A stretch of DNA of 64,000 bases. Origin: Prinsepia uniflora (lineage: Eukaryota; Streptophyta; Magnoliopsida; Rosales; Rosaceae). How positions within the stretch are numbered: position 1 is the stretch's first letter; every line of letters begins with the position of its first letter. A program made the translations under genes and the position numbers. The stretch spans positions 59,448,891 through 59,512,890 of the forward strand of contig CM064872.1 in assembly GCA_032719365.1 (NCBI GenBank). Reading direction: 5' to 3'. Shown piece by piece: positions 1-9,393 of this stretch. Below the pieces are notes generated by a model. The model saw nothing but the letters and a program-made list of their open reading frames with translations. It did no database searches and was not told the DNA's origin.

Positions 1-1179
1 AACCTAGTAAATCAAAATGCAGTTTCTTTTCTCACCATTTCGAGGCATTTATGCAACTGCCTAATCGTCTTTCTGACTGCTCTAACAACAATGTCATAAT
101 AGTTGGCTTCATTTCCCTGCACAAACCTTCTTTCTAACCGATCAAGTGCCATAAAGGTTGCCCCCTTCCTGACGGACCAGTTCATGGACTTTCGGCTGAG
201 TTTTGTGGAAGATTAACCTTCTTTGTAACCATTCAGTATCATAAGGATTGATATTATCGACTACCGGCACACATAAAGTCATCCTGATTACCGGTTCACG
301 AACACTCTTTGGCTACCATTTCACGGCATGCCATCCCAATTACCGATTATAGGGAAGGTCATTCTGACTACCAACTCATGGAGGTCACTAAGGGACTCAA
401 ACCTCATTTTCGAAGGCTTGTCGTCGCATTTGAGTGCTCTATCATCTCATGGCATGATTTTCGACTGATATTCATTTCAATTGATGATTTTCGACTGATA
501 TTCATGCTTGATACGAGTTTGAACTGCGAATAAAATAATTTACTTTTTTATACTTGTAATTTCAGTCGTTATTCAATTCTAATACTTTTACATTTATGTA
601 TTCGTACTTTATTTCCATTTCAATACAAACCAGATTTTTTAAGTAGTAATTGGTAAATCGGGATATACCATCCAAGCGTGGTTCACGACATTGGTTTGAA
701 TACCTTGATTCCGGCTTAATAGAACTTAGGACCACTGTCTATTTAATTATTGAAATAATAACGTCTCCAACTTTAATATCATGACAAAATAAACTTCTGA
801 CTTGGGCATCGCTGGAAAGAGAATATTTTAAGTCCTTGAAAAAGGCATAGAAAAGAACAGCGCAGGAGAATTCTTGTCCATCTGTCTCACAATCGCATTG
901 CTCAAAAGAAAGGTACTTGGGCTAAAAACAGAACCCATTTACATTGTCTACTAGGAGTCTTCTACTAGTGACATGCCTGAATCTGAGTGTCAAGGCCTAT
1001 TTCCTAAGGCCTATCACACTCAGCCCAATCCAGCATTTCTACACCATTCACTGTAAAAGAGATCCCCACGAATGGTCCACCTCACCCGCTCCGCATGCCA
1101 GGGTCCCCGCAAAGGTCTAGGAAGAGTTATCTCCGGACATTCGGCTCCTAAAACGAGAAAAGAATTTTGGGTAAGAACT
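1..1179 (+). mobile_element. 5' LTR (partial) of a Tat-like Ty3/gypsy retrotransposon
   Basis: This stretch is homologous, over its whole length, to 45,533-46,679 plus 49,870-49,926, which is the 3' LTR of the same or a sister element. Shared landmarks include 'ATGCAGTTTCT', 'GGCATTTATG', 'GGACATTCGGCTC' and the closing 'GGTAAGAAC'. It lacks about 370 bp of LTR beginning that lie left of the window. A primer-binding-site-like sequence and a gag remnant follow immediately, which fixes it as the 5' LTR. Because it lacks the solo LTR inserted in the other copy, it serves as the empty-site allele for that insertion. Short ORFs here are not coding. Confidence 0.75.
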
Positions 1180-1183
1180 AATC

Positions 1184-1203
1184 TGGCACGCCTAATGGGA
1201 CAC
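1184..1203 (+). other. Putative primer-binding site of the Tat-like element
   Basis: TGGCACGCCTAATGGGAC begins about four bases after the point where similarity between the two LTR copies stops. Tat/Ogre-lineage plant elements commonly have a primer site of the TGGCACGCC...GTGGGAC type. The match to that consensus is from memory; the position relative to the LTR end is seen directly. Confidence 0.5.
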
Positions 1204-1318
1204 TTCATAGTGCATGCCCAAACCTAGGTATACTCAGTGACGCAAAGACACTAAGGGATGATTTGTAAGGAAATCTTCTTAAGAAACGGTTCCTAAGATA
1301 CCTGCTACACAACCTAAC
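1204..1318 (+). other. Untranslated leader between primer site and gag remnant
   Basis: Short non-coding stretch between the putative primer-binding site and the first gag methionine. No other structure seen. Confidence 0.4.
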
Positions 1319-1825
1319 ATGGAGCCCCAACACGATGGAGCCATGGATGAGGTCATTGGCCCGAATATGGGTGAGGAAGAGCTCGCGTAGTTCTTCAAAA
1401 ACATTCTAGCTCCTATCAGCTTGCGGATCAAAGTTTTGAATCGTCAGGTTCAGGAGCTTTCTAGTTGTGCCACAACTTCATTAACGAACACTAATGTTCC
1501 AACATCCGAGGTTTCGAGACCTGATTAAGGTAAAAACCATTTGGAGTCAGGAGCTTCAATCTTGGAGCCCTTGTTTCAAATGCCAAATTTCCCAGGGAAA
1601 ATGGGTTTTGAGATCTTGGGGACAAGCATAGCTCAACAAGAGTTTTCGATCTTTGACTCCATCTTGTTTTCTAGGAACCATCCATTTAATGGCCGAGGAG
1701 AAAACAAACCCATGATCCCTCCAAAGAACAGAAACATACTAAACAACTGGAGAAAAACTGATCCCGACGAGGTAGGGTTAGATGAAGAGTTTCTCCATGA
1801 TGTCAGACCACCTCGAGCCACTTAG
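1319..1825 (+). pseudogene. gag remnant of the Tat-like element
   Basis: The frame opens with ATG at 1319 (MEPQHDGAMDEVIG...) and stays in register to 1825, but has in-frame stops near 1388 and 1527. The later part (from 1541) is a 94-codon open stretch with PNFPGKMGFEILG. The placement just downstream of LTR and primer site, and upstream of a protease remnant on the same strand, is that of gag. No zinc knuckle is visible because the rest of gag is lost before the next block. Non-functional. Assignment rests mainly on order; I recognise no strong gag signature in the residues themselves. Confidence 0.5.
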
Positions 1826-2009
1826 CATTATGCCTTATGAACGAAATAAACAAACTAAGGCGTCTGATAACCGGTCAACTAGCACTTCCTCGACTCACGG
1901 GCCAACTCAGACATATGTCTAAGTCTGTTCCTATGTGCCAAACTCCATGCCTTCTAGCTTAGGATGATCTTAGGGACTCTAGAAAGATGGTAGGTCACCT
2001 AGCTCCAAG
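1826..2009. other. Unassigned spacer in the Tat-like element
   Basis: Continuation of the decayed gag region or the far end of the inserted LTR; the boundary is not resolvable by eye. No ORF of note. Confidence 0.3.
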
Positions 2010-2625
2010 CTCTAAGGTCCGGAGATGAAATTAATAGCACATGGCAACTTTCAGGTTTTCTCAATTTTCTCCTCATCTTTCTCCTTTCCACTTCCTTTCT
2101 CCTCTCATCTTCATTGCCTCTCTCTCTTCCTTGATATTCTCTCCTATTTTCTCGATTGTTTGCTCACGGTTCACCTCACCATTTCTCATGCTCTGTTTGT
2201 GTTTCCTTTTTGGTCGGTCTTCACCGAACATCACAACACGCCACCAATCACATATATAATTGTATACATAAGTTAGTGAAGGATTGGGAAGTGAAGATAC
2301 CAGAATTTTTTGGACACATATCAGCATCCAAGAATATCTACTCAAGCAAAAAGACTAAAATTCCCTTTGAGTAAAATTGCCAAAATGCCCCTATTCTTTT
2401 TAGACCCGTAGTGAACTCATCCGACCTCTAATTTTGGTGTGTCACCTATCTTCAAAATCGAGACCTCGAGACCTTCTCAACGGTCTTCTGGAAATTCTCA
2501 AAAGATGTCCATTTCAAAAAGTCAACAATTTGACCACACAAGGGCAAATAGTCATTTTCCTTTATTTTTTTCTATTTTACCCTTTTTTCCAGATTTTATT
2601 TTTCTCGAATGTCTGGGTTGTTACA
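2010..2625 (-). mobile_element. Truncated LTR of the non-coding TGTAAC family inside gag-pol
   Basis: Ends on the + strand with ...TGTCTGGGTTGTTACA at 2625, the reverse complement of the TGTAAC LTR start of this family. The preceding 200 bp carry family landmarks also seen in the other copies in this orientation: 'GTCACCTATCTTC', 'CGAGACCTTCTCAACGGTC', 'AAAAGTCAACAA' and 'GGGCAAATAGTCATTTTCC'. A pyrimidine-rich block at 2060-2140 matches the leader-like CT-rich part of the other LTRs. The left end is missing, so no target duplication can be paired. Its insertion separates the gag and protease remnants and appears to have removed the N-terminal part of the protease. Confidence 0.7.
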
Positions 2626-3070
2626 GTTAAAATGTTGAAAAAACTAAATAGGACACTACAAGACTGTTTGCCAACTTCAGCTATAATGTCTAACTTTAGT
2701 GTAACCTTCACGAAGACCTACGAGGTTTTACCTTTGGAGATCGTAGTGGGATCTAAGAAGTTGATGTTGGTATTCATTATGGTGGACAACGTTGCATCCT
2801 ACAATGTTTTACTCGAAAGAAATTAGATCCACAAAAGTATGTGTATCCCTTCTACCCTACACCAAGAGATCGCCATATGGAATATCGATGACACTAACCC
2901 TGAGGGCGGATCCTGGGAAATTATACAGGTGGAAGCGAGGCCATTCATGGCCAGTAACTGAGGTTAGTTTCTACAATCCCAAAATTGGGAGCATTAGATT
3001 GATTGATGAGGACAAAAATGGACGACCTACCAAAGTCACGACTAACAAGTTGTTTGAGCTAGTTGTTTGA
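2626..3070 (+). pseudogene. Retroviral-type aspartic protease remnant (pol N-terminus) of the Tat-like element
   Basis: Translation from 2626 gives DCLPTSAIMSNFS, then YEVLPLEIVVGSKKLM, then a VDNVASYNVLLERN stretch ending in a stop at 2824, then IHKSMCIPSTLHQEIAIW. This is the C-terminal half of the pepsin-like protease of Tat-lineage gypsy elements, whose usual hallmark is an '...YN..LGR.WIH...STLHQ...' run. The catalytic Asp motif, expected upstream, is not present after the inserted LTR. The glycine expected before 'R' in the ILGR-type motif is Glu here. Two or more stops follow before 3070. Reverse transcriptase, RNase H and integrase do not follow; within about 230 bp the antisense coiled-coil ORF remnants begin. 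Confidence 0.7.
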
Positions 3071-3299
3071 GCCAGAGTTCAACCTTCCCATGGAATGGGA
3101 AAGGTCCTGCCTAGTGTTGGACTTCCACGATCAGTAAATCCTACTTGCAGCACAAACCTAAAGGCAATTAGGTCTATAAAAATGTTTGCCAGGGATGGAG
3201 CCCCAAAATAACATCTTCATAAAAACATAAGCATTTGACGGTCTAGATACATGGAAAGGAAAATATACAGGAAAACAAGAAAAAACACGAGTTAGGGAG

Positions 3300-4924
3300 G
3301 CTCTGGATCTCCTCTGGCCCATCCAGGAGAAAGGGGACGACCAGCCGCTCGAGTAACATATCCATCATCATAACCATCTCAATAAGACTTTCCTGGAGTG
3401 GTTTCGATGGCTTGATCCTGATCCTTGAGCATGTTTTTGAGTTTTACAATCCTTATCTTCAAGATAGTAAGGCCATCTTCCAGCCATCGAACAAATAGCT
3501 TTTCCATATCGCTCATCAATTCCAGCTACCAAACATATTGATTGGTTAAGGTTAAAGAACGAGAGTTCTCATGCATGACCCTCAATTTGTCTTCCTAGCT
3601 AAACAACACTTCAGTTTGCAAATATCGAATATTCTTGGCGTTGTCTTCAACCGTACGATAGGACTTGAAGATTTGATCCGTTATTGAATCTATGGGAGTT
3701 TGACGGATAGGTCGAGGGTGCGCACGAGGTATGATGGTGTGAACTTTGATGAGAGGGAACCCTACCAGAATGCAACCTGAAAAGGAGTTGAGAACTCAAC
3801 AGACTGGACACGTGCTAGCACATGGTTGCATGAAAAATCTGGGATACTTATTTGGAAGATATGACATCAATATTAATAAGTTAGAAGCATAGATCACAAA
3901 TTAGATCTAAAGTTTGTAGGCCTATCACAAAAGTTTATTTCATTCTGTTAAAAGCAGATTACACATAAAAAATACAAGGATGGCGTTTCCTAGCTTTACT
4001 ATCTGCAAAACCTTGGGCGAAGCCATCTCTGTATGACGAGCGGTGCATATGACAAAGTTTCCTATCTTAGGAAGGTAAAGTACACAAAAAATCCCCTTCC
4101 TCTTCGTAAAGTTCTTCCATTTTGCTTTCGAGAAGGGATATACCATTTCGGGTCTCTGCCATGGTATCCTCAAGGGATGCAGCGCGAGCGTTCAGAGATG
4201 CTTTCTGGCTACAGGTTTCACACTTATTAGCATCAATCGAGACATCAATATTGCGGAGTTACGACTCTAAATCTTGGATAATGTTCTGTTGCTCTCAAGA
4301 TTCGTCTTTGAGGCACTGCTCAATACATGTATAGTAGGCAGATTTTGTTTACTGGGAGAAATGACTAGTCGGAAATAAAATGATGGGCAGTGTAAAATGA
4401 GATGGGTTTGATTCATATTTATCTTAGGTAACTATGACGGAGACTATCAGGCATTTGGACCAATTCAGAATTACTATGAAGGGTATTTCTGGAAATCTCA
4501 TCTCATTAATAAAAGCATTACAAACAAAGAAAAAAGAAAAAAGAAACGGCAAAAGAGGAACATGAAGTGCTTATTGGTCCGAGGGCTCTCTCACAACTAA
4601 AGAAACCCCCATCATCGCTCGCTCTAGGGTGTAGAGAACGTTCTCCCCGTACTGGATAGATTGATTCTTCTCTCCAATGGCGATGGCTGCAAATTCCAAT
4701 TCTGCTCTATCCTTCCTCTCCTAAAGATCTGGAGGGATCGCTTCTCAGGACCGAGCCTCTGCCTCTGCAGTAGCACGGGTATTTCGCCAAAGGACCTTCG
4801 CTTCCATTAGGGTTTGCTCGAGGAAGTGGTTATCAGAGTCGAGGTCATCCACTTTTCTTTGGAACCTCGCTGGAATCGTCTCTAAGTTCACCGATCGGTT
4901 AGAATTCTCTTAACGCGAGGCCAT
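3300..4924 (-). pseudogene. Antisense ORF remnant: coiled-coil C-terminal part (block 4 of 4)
   Basis: Three helix-rich stretches lie on the - strand. The first starts at ATG 4924 but meets a stop after four codons, then continues with KVDDLDSDNHFLEQTLMEAK and further Glu/Lys/Ala-rich sequence. The second (about 4,320-4,080) reads EQQNIIQDLES, LEDTMAETRNGISLLESKMEEL with two stops. The third (about 3,720-3,310) reads NIRYLQTEV, LFVRWLEDGLTILKIRIVKL and ends near GWARGDPEPP. Heptad-like spacing suggests coiled coil. Tat-lineage elements are known to carry antisense ORFs with a plant mobile domain downstream of pol; coiled-coil tails fit that class. A TATTTAAA box lies on the same strand near 4,995-5,002. 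Broken by at least six stops; non-functional. That it belongs to the same ORF as the PMD block is inference. Confidence 0.5.
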
Positions 4925-5110
4925 GATAGGAAGATATTTTCACGCGTTTTAGAAAAATTCTTGATGGAGGATGTGAGAGTAATAAAGAGGTAAAGAGTTT
5001 AAATAGAAGGGTGCGTGTGATTTTGCAGCGTCATGATGAGAGGCGTGGGACTCGAAGAGTTTGAAATGAAAAGACACACTTGAAAATCAATCGAATCGTT
5101 AGAATATATT
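4925..5110 (-). promoter_or_regulatory. Promoter-like segment upstream of the antisense coiled-coil block
   Basis: On the - strand a TATTTAAA-type box (about 4,995-5,002) sits some 75 bases before the ATG at 4924. It could equally be intronic or linker DNA of the split antisense ORF. The last five bases (ATATT, 5,106-5,110) abut the LARD-like element and may be its target duplication, but the partner side is lost. Confidence 0.25.
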
Positions 5111-8100
5111 TGTAACGACCCGTCCCGAATATCGGGATTATATATTAATTAATTATGATTTAGAATGACTAATCAAGGATTAGTTGAGAGAAATCGGACA
5201 GACGGTGTAAAATGACCGATTTGCCCCTAGTCTGGGGCAAAATGTTGACTTTTTACCCGGGAGGTCCGATGGCGGAGGGCCAGAGACCGTTACGTAGATC
5301 TGGTTGATACAAATCCATAGATAGGTGGAACGTCAAAATTGGACATCAGACGGAAAAGTTATGGTCACAGGATCGAAATCAGGAATTTTACGTCTCGGGA
5401 TTCGCAATTAAATATTAGTTTATTGTGATTGGCTGATATTTTGTATAGGGCCCTTGGATGAGTGACAAGTGTCACTCATTCCATTGGCTACTTTTCCATG
5501 TTTTGGGGATCTATTCCTATTGGTCAAATGGATTAATTAATTAAACTAAAATCAAAACTCACTCTTCTCTCTCCCCCCCCGTGGGTCATCCCCTTCCTTT
5601 CTCTCTAATAAACACGACATACATATACCCACACAACCCTCAATCCTTAACTAATGGAGTTGGACATTGAACGAAGGTGAGAGAGTGGGGGGAGACGAGT
5701 CGAACGGTGGCCGAAGATTACAAAAATGGTACGTTTTGGGCCGAATTTCGAAAGTTGGTTTTTAAGGTCTTTCAATAGGTGCTGATGATTGGGTCATGAT
5801 CTTAGGACTCAGACGAGTCGAATAGGACTGATTTCATGAATCCAGATGGCCGGAGGCGGTGGCAGTGTTCAGTTGCAGGCGGTCGGTTCTTCCATCGATT
5901 GTGAAGGTATGTTCTAAGGTTTTTTTTCAGGTTTTTGAAGCATGGAATGGATAGATAAAGTTGAGACTTGAGTTTAGGATCGAAAGGAACCAGAATGGAC
6001 CAAAAATAGGGGGTTTATAGCGTTGAACCATGATTTCCACTTCGGTTGGACCGAACTGGTCTGAACCCAGTCTGTCGCGAGGTTAGGGATGATGAACAGT
6101 AAGAGCGTGGGCTTCACGCGTAGCCCCTTTGGGCGACATGTGGGGGTGCATAAAGCATCCTTTTGGGATGACTTCAACATGTGAATTAATCTATTCAATG
6201 TAACGAACATTTTGGGATAGGTTTCGTGTCGATCGGACACTGTTTCGATATGGTTCGGGGTGTCCTAAGGTTTTGAATCGAGTTTAAAAATAGTTAAAAA
6301 TTCAGGAAAATTACGGGGCTTTAATAAGAGGTTAATGAAGAGGTTAGTAACCCTCTAGTGTGATTTGGACAGGTTTGGAAGTCCCTGTGATAGTGGTGGG
6401 GCCTGGGAAGGCTTATGGCACGCGTATCGAGGTGACAGCGTCGGACGGTCTGTGAGTGGACTTCGTTTTCTAAACTGTGAGGCATGCATAACTATTTTAT
6501 ATGTTTTACACACGTGATTTCTATGATGATGATTGTGGCACTGGTGGATTATACAATTGCACGTATTTCGAGGTAAACCTGTATTTACACGTATTTCGAG
6601 GTTTACGAGTTTATGCTATTACTATGTGAATGTGAATTCAATAATGATTCTATGGCATGGTTTTGGTTATGGAAAGATGAATTCGGGCATGAGACCCATT
6701 TGAATTATGTGATCGGGCCAAGGGCCCAGTTGGTTTACGAAATCAGGCTGAGACCCTTTTGAGTTATGTGATCGAGCCGGGGGCCCAGTGGTTTACAAAA
6801 TCGGGTATGAGACCCAGTTGAGTTTTATAAACATGATTTAGAGTTTGGGACCCTATGCGTCATAAACGTGATTTCAGGTCAGGGACCCTAAATGGATTGT
6901 GATGTTTTATGTAAATTTCGGGCATGACCTATTGAGATTTTTGAAATAACCTTGTAAAACTGTTTTCCATATACCATCTTGATACGAGGATATGTGATGG
7001 TCTCCTCCAGGTGTTTGGGACACTGGGGAAGTCACGGTGCATTGCCTGCGAGGGGTCATTATGCGGAGCTACCTGGCCGTATAGTGACTCAGGAGTAGGA
7101 ATGATATGATTAGATGTCTGGGACGTTAGACATCTAGGATGTCAGAGATATTGACCCAGAGAGACCCCGGGTAAGACACGTTACTTATTACCGTGAGATA
7201 TGACGTCTGGGTGACAACACCCAAACTACGCATTAAATTAAACATGTAATTTGAGTGTTACGCAATTTAAACCCTTTTTGTGTAGATGTAGTATTGGTAA
7301 ATAGAGATCGTTCTTAACCGGGGAAATTAGGGAACATTAATAATGTGTTAGTGGGAAAGAATAATGAATAAAAGAATAATGAATAAATTAATGAATTAAA
7401 TAATTAAATAATCAAAGAATTAATAATCAAGAATATAATAATAAAATAATCAAAGAATTAAATAATCAAAGAATCAATAAATTAAAGAATACAAGAATAA
7501 GAGAATAAAGAATTAATAAATTAAAGAATTAACGAATTAAAGAATAAAATAATAAAAGAATGAAGAATTAAAAAGGGGGGTTTTGGAGAGGTTTGTAATC
7601 ATGCAAACAAGTAAAAACATAAATAAACTAATCCCACTTTTACTCTAATTTATGTACAAGTGACCTTCTTAAAACACATATCTTACCAACACTCTAATAA
7701 TTGCAAATATTAAAACAATTACGAAATTTTACCTTAATCGTCTTAATTACCTTCATACATTTTTCAATATTATAAATGCACCGACAGCGGCCGACACTTA
7801 CAATATGATTTACCTTTTATTTTTGACTGAATGCGCCGACAGCGATCAACATTAAGTCTCTTCAATTCTACTTTAAATGCACCGACAGCGGATAAAGCTC
7901 TTAACATCAAATTTAAGTATGACGCACTAGAATGTATAAAATAACTAAAATTCATAAAGTAAGACACATGGAGATTACATTTAACACTTACAAGTATTAG
8001 CAAGAAAATACCACACATATATTGAACTATAATTAAAACCAATAACAAAAATAAGAGTTTAAGTAAATGGAAAGTAATTGTTACACTTTCAAGGTGGATG

Positions 8101-9379
8101 AAAACAATGGATTGTTATTCACACGGTTCTCTGACAGCGGACGGAACCTTATGAAGATGGAGGAAATAAACTCGGGAAATATGGACTCAAACTCTAAACT
8201 TTTTATTGGAAATATTTTTCCAAAGTTTCTCTCAAGGAAGGCTCAAATGTGTGCCTCAAAGAAGTTCCCTTAACAAGTGAAATGAACCCCTGGAAAAAGA
8301 AGTTAAAAAAAACAAAAGAAATGCTCAATAGTGTTGCTGGTGTGTCTTTGGTAGTGACCAGCTGGAAAAATGTGACTTTTTCGGCAGGTATGCGCTGGAA
8401 AGGGGAGGAGTGGCCGGCATGCTGTGCTGGAAAGGGGGCTGCAGGTCGGCAGGCTTGCGCTGGGGAGCAGGGGATGTCGTTGGTAGGCGCGCGCCAAGCG
8501 TGAGAAGCTTGCTTTGGCAAGCGCGCGCCGAAGGGAGCGTCTGGGCTGGGGAGACTGACGCGGCTTGGGCTGCGCATGTGGGTGGGCTTGAATGGGCCTA
8601 GTGGCTTCTTGCTGGACTGGACTCCGCGTGGCAGCAGGTTGGGCTGCAGAAAATAATTGAAATTTTTATTTATAACTTAATTAATATTTCCACCGAATTA
8701 CGTCCATAATTTCTTCGTTATAATTCCGATCGACACGATTCTTTCGCCAAAATGCTCCAAATTATAAACTTTATTTATTTAAACAAAAATAATACAAAAT
8801 AAATTATTTTATCTAATTATTTATTATTTTAATATTAAAAGTCAAGTATAAAGGGTATAAAATAATATAAAATAATGCTTAATTAATGACCTATCATTGG
8901 GACGCTAGGCATCTGGGATGCCGAGGATGGTTATTTGGTAAATATGGACTCTTGGATCTATGAAATGGTTTTTCGGTTGGATTTGTGTTTATGGAGATTT
9001 GGGCAATGGCCCACTTGATTTTGGATTTACGGTTTTTGGGCTAAAGCCCTAATGGCTTATTTGAGTAAATTTTTTAATTACTGATTTCGATGCATGCATA
9101 CTTTTTAGTGAAGGGCATAAACATCTTTATGATATGTGTTTTTATGAATTTATTGATTTTCGTCCACTCAGTTTTGAATGGTTTTAATGCCCTTCAGGTT
9201 GATCACGGATGCGGGCTGCAACAAGAGACCAAGAGATTGCACTCCTCCACCGATCCTAGCGCGCTCTGGGAGCCCCGTATGGGCGAAGGTACGTATTATC
9301 CCTTGTCTGACACTTCGTGTCTGACGGGAGCATGACACATCCCACGTTAATCCCTGGGGAATTGAGATGGGTCGTGTCA
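5111..9379 (+). repeat. 5' LTR of copy A
   Basis: Begins TGTAACGACCCGTCCC and ends GATGGGTCGTGTCA, two bases before the primer site. The first 880 bases align with 13,236-14,113 with only scattered substitutions. Subtracting the nested element leaves about 2.58 kb of native LTR, close to the 2.8-3.5 kb of relatives. Features inside: a 10-bp-arm palindrome (ATGAGTGACA/TGTCACTCAT) near 5,457-5,478; a repeated 'CACGTATTTCGAGGT' motif at about 6,560-6,602; a run of GGGC...GCCC-type mini-palindromes at 6,680-6,900; and the GACATC-type mini-palindromes that flank the nested insertion. Confidence 0.9.
7212..8896. mobile_element. Nested TG...CA element (1,685 bp), possibly a solo LTR of another family
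   Basis: Starts TGACAACACCC and ends GACCTATCA, flanked by CTGGG (7,207-7,211) and TTGGG (8,897-8,901), an imperfect 5-bp duplication. The sequence on both sides matches the uninterrupted LTR of copy B, so the insertion is directly visible as a gap. Its first third is an AT-rich run of AAT/GAATTA-like units (7,350-7,560). It then holds three copies of ATGCRCCGACAGCG at 7,776, 7,831 and 7,877 and a fourth partial copy (CTGACAGCGG) at 8,131. A GC-rich block (8,370-8,640) with GCGCGC follows. TG...CA ends and 5-bp flanks suggest a solo LTR (family unknown). No protein coding seen. Confidence 0.6.
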
Positions 9380-9381
9380 AG

Positions 9382-9393
9382 TGGTATCAGAGC
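9382..9393 (+). other. Primer-binding site, initiator-Met tRNA type (copy A)
   Basis: TGGTATCAGAGC, two bases after the end of the 5' LTR. It is the standard plant retrotransposon primer site complementary to the 3' end of initiator methionine tRNA. Confidence 0.9.

Noticed and set aside
1020..1208. 62-codon ORF on the - strand, and 309-533 on +
   Set aside because: Both are within the 5' LTR of the Tat-like element, and the matching frames in the 3' LTR are not kept.
5111..9379. DNA transposon with 16-bp terminal inverted repeats
   Set aside because: Primer site, polypurine tract, 5-bp duplications in relatives and a second LTR identify it as an LTR retrotransposon.
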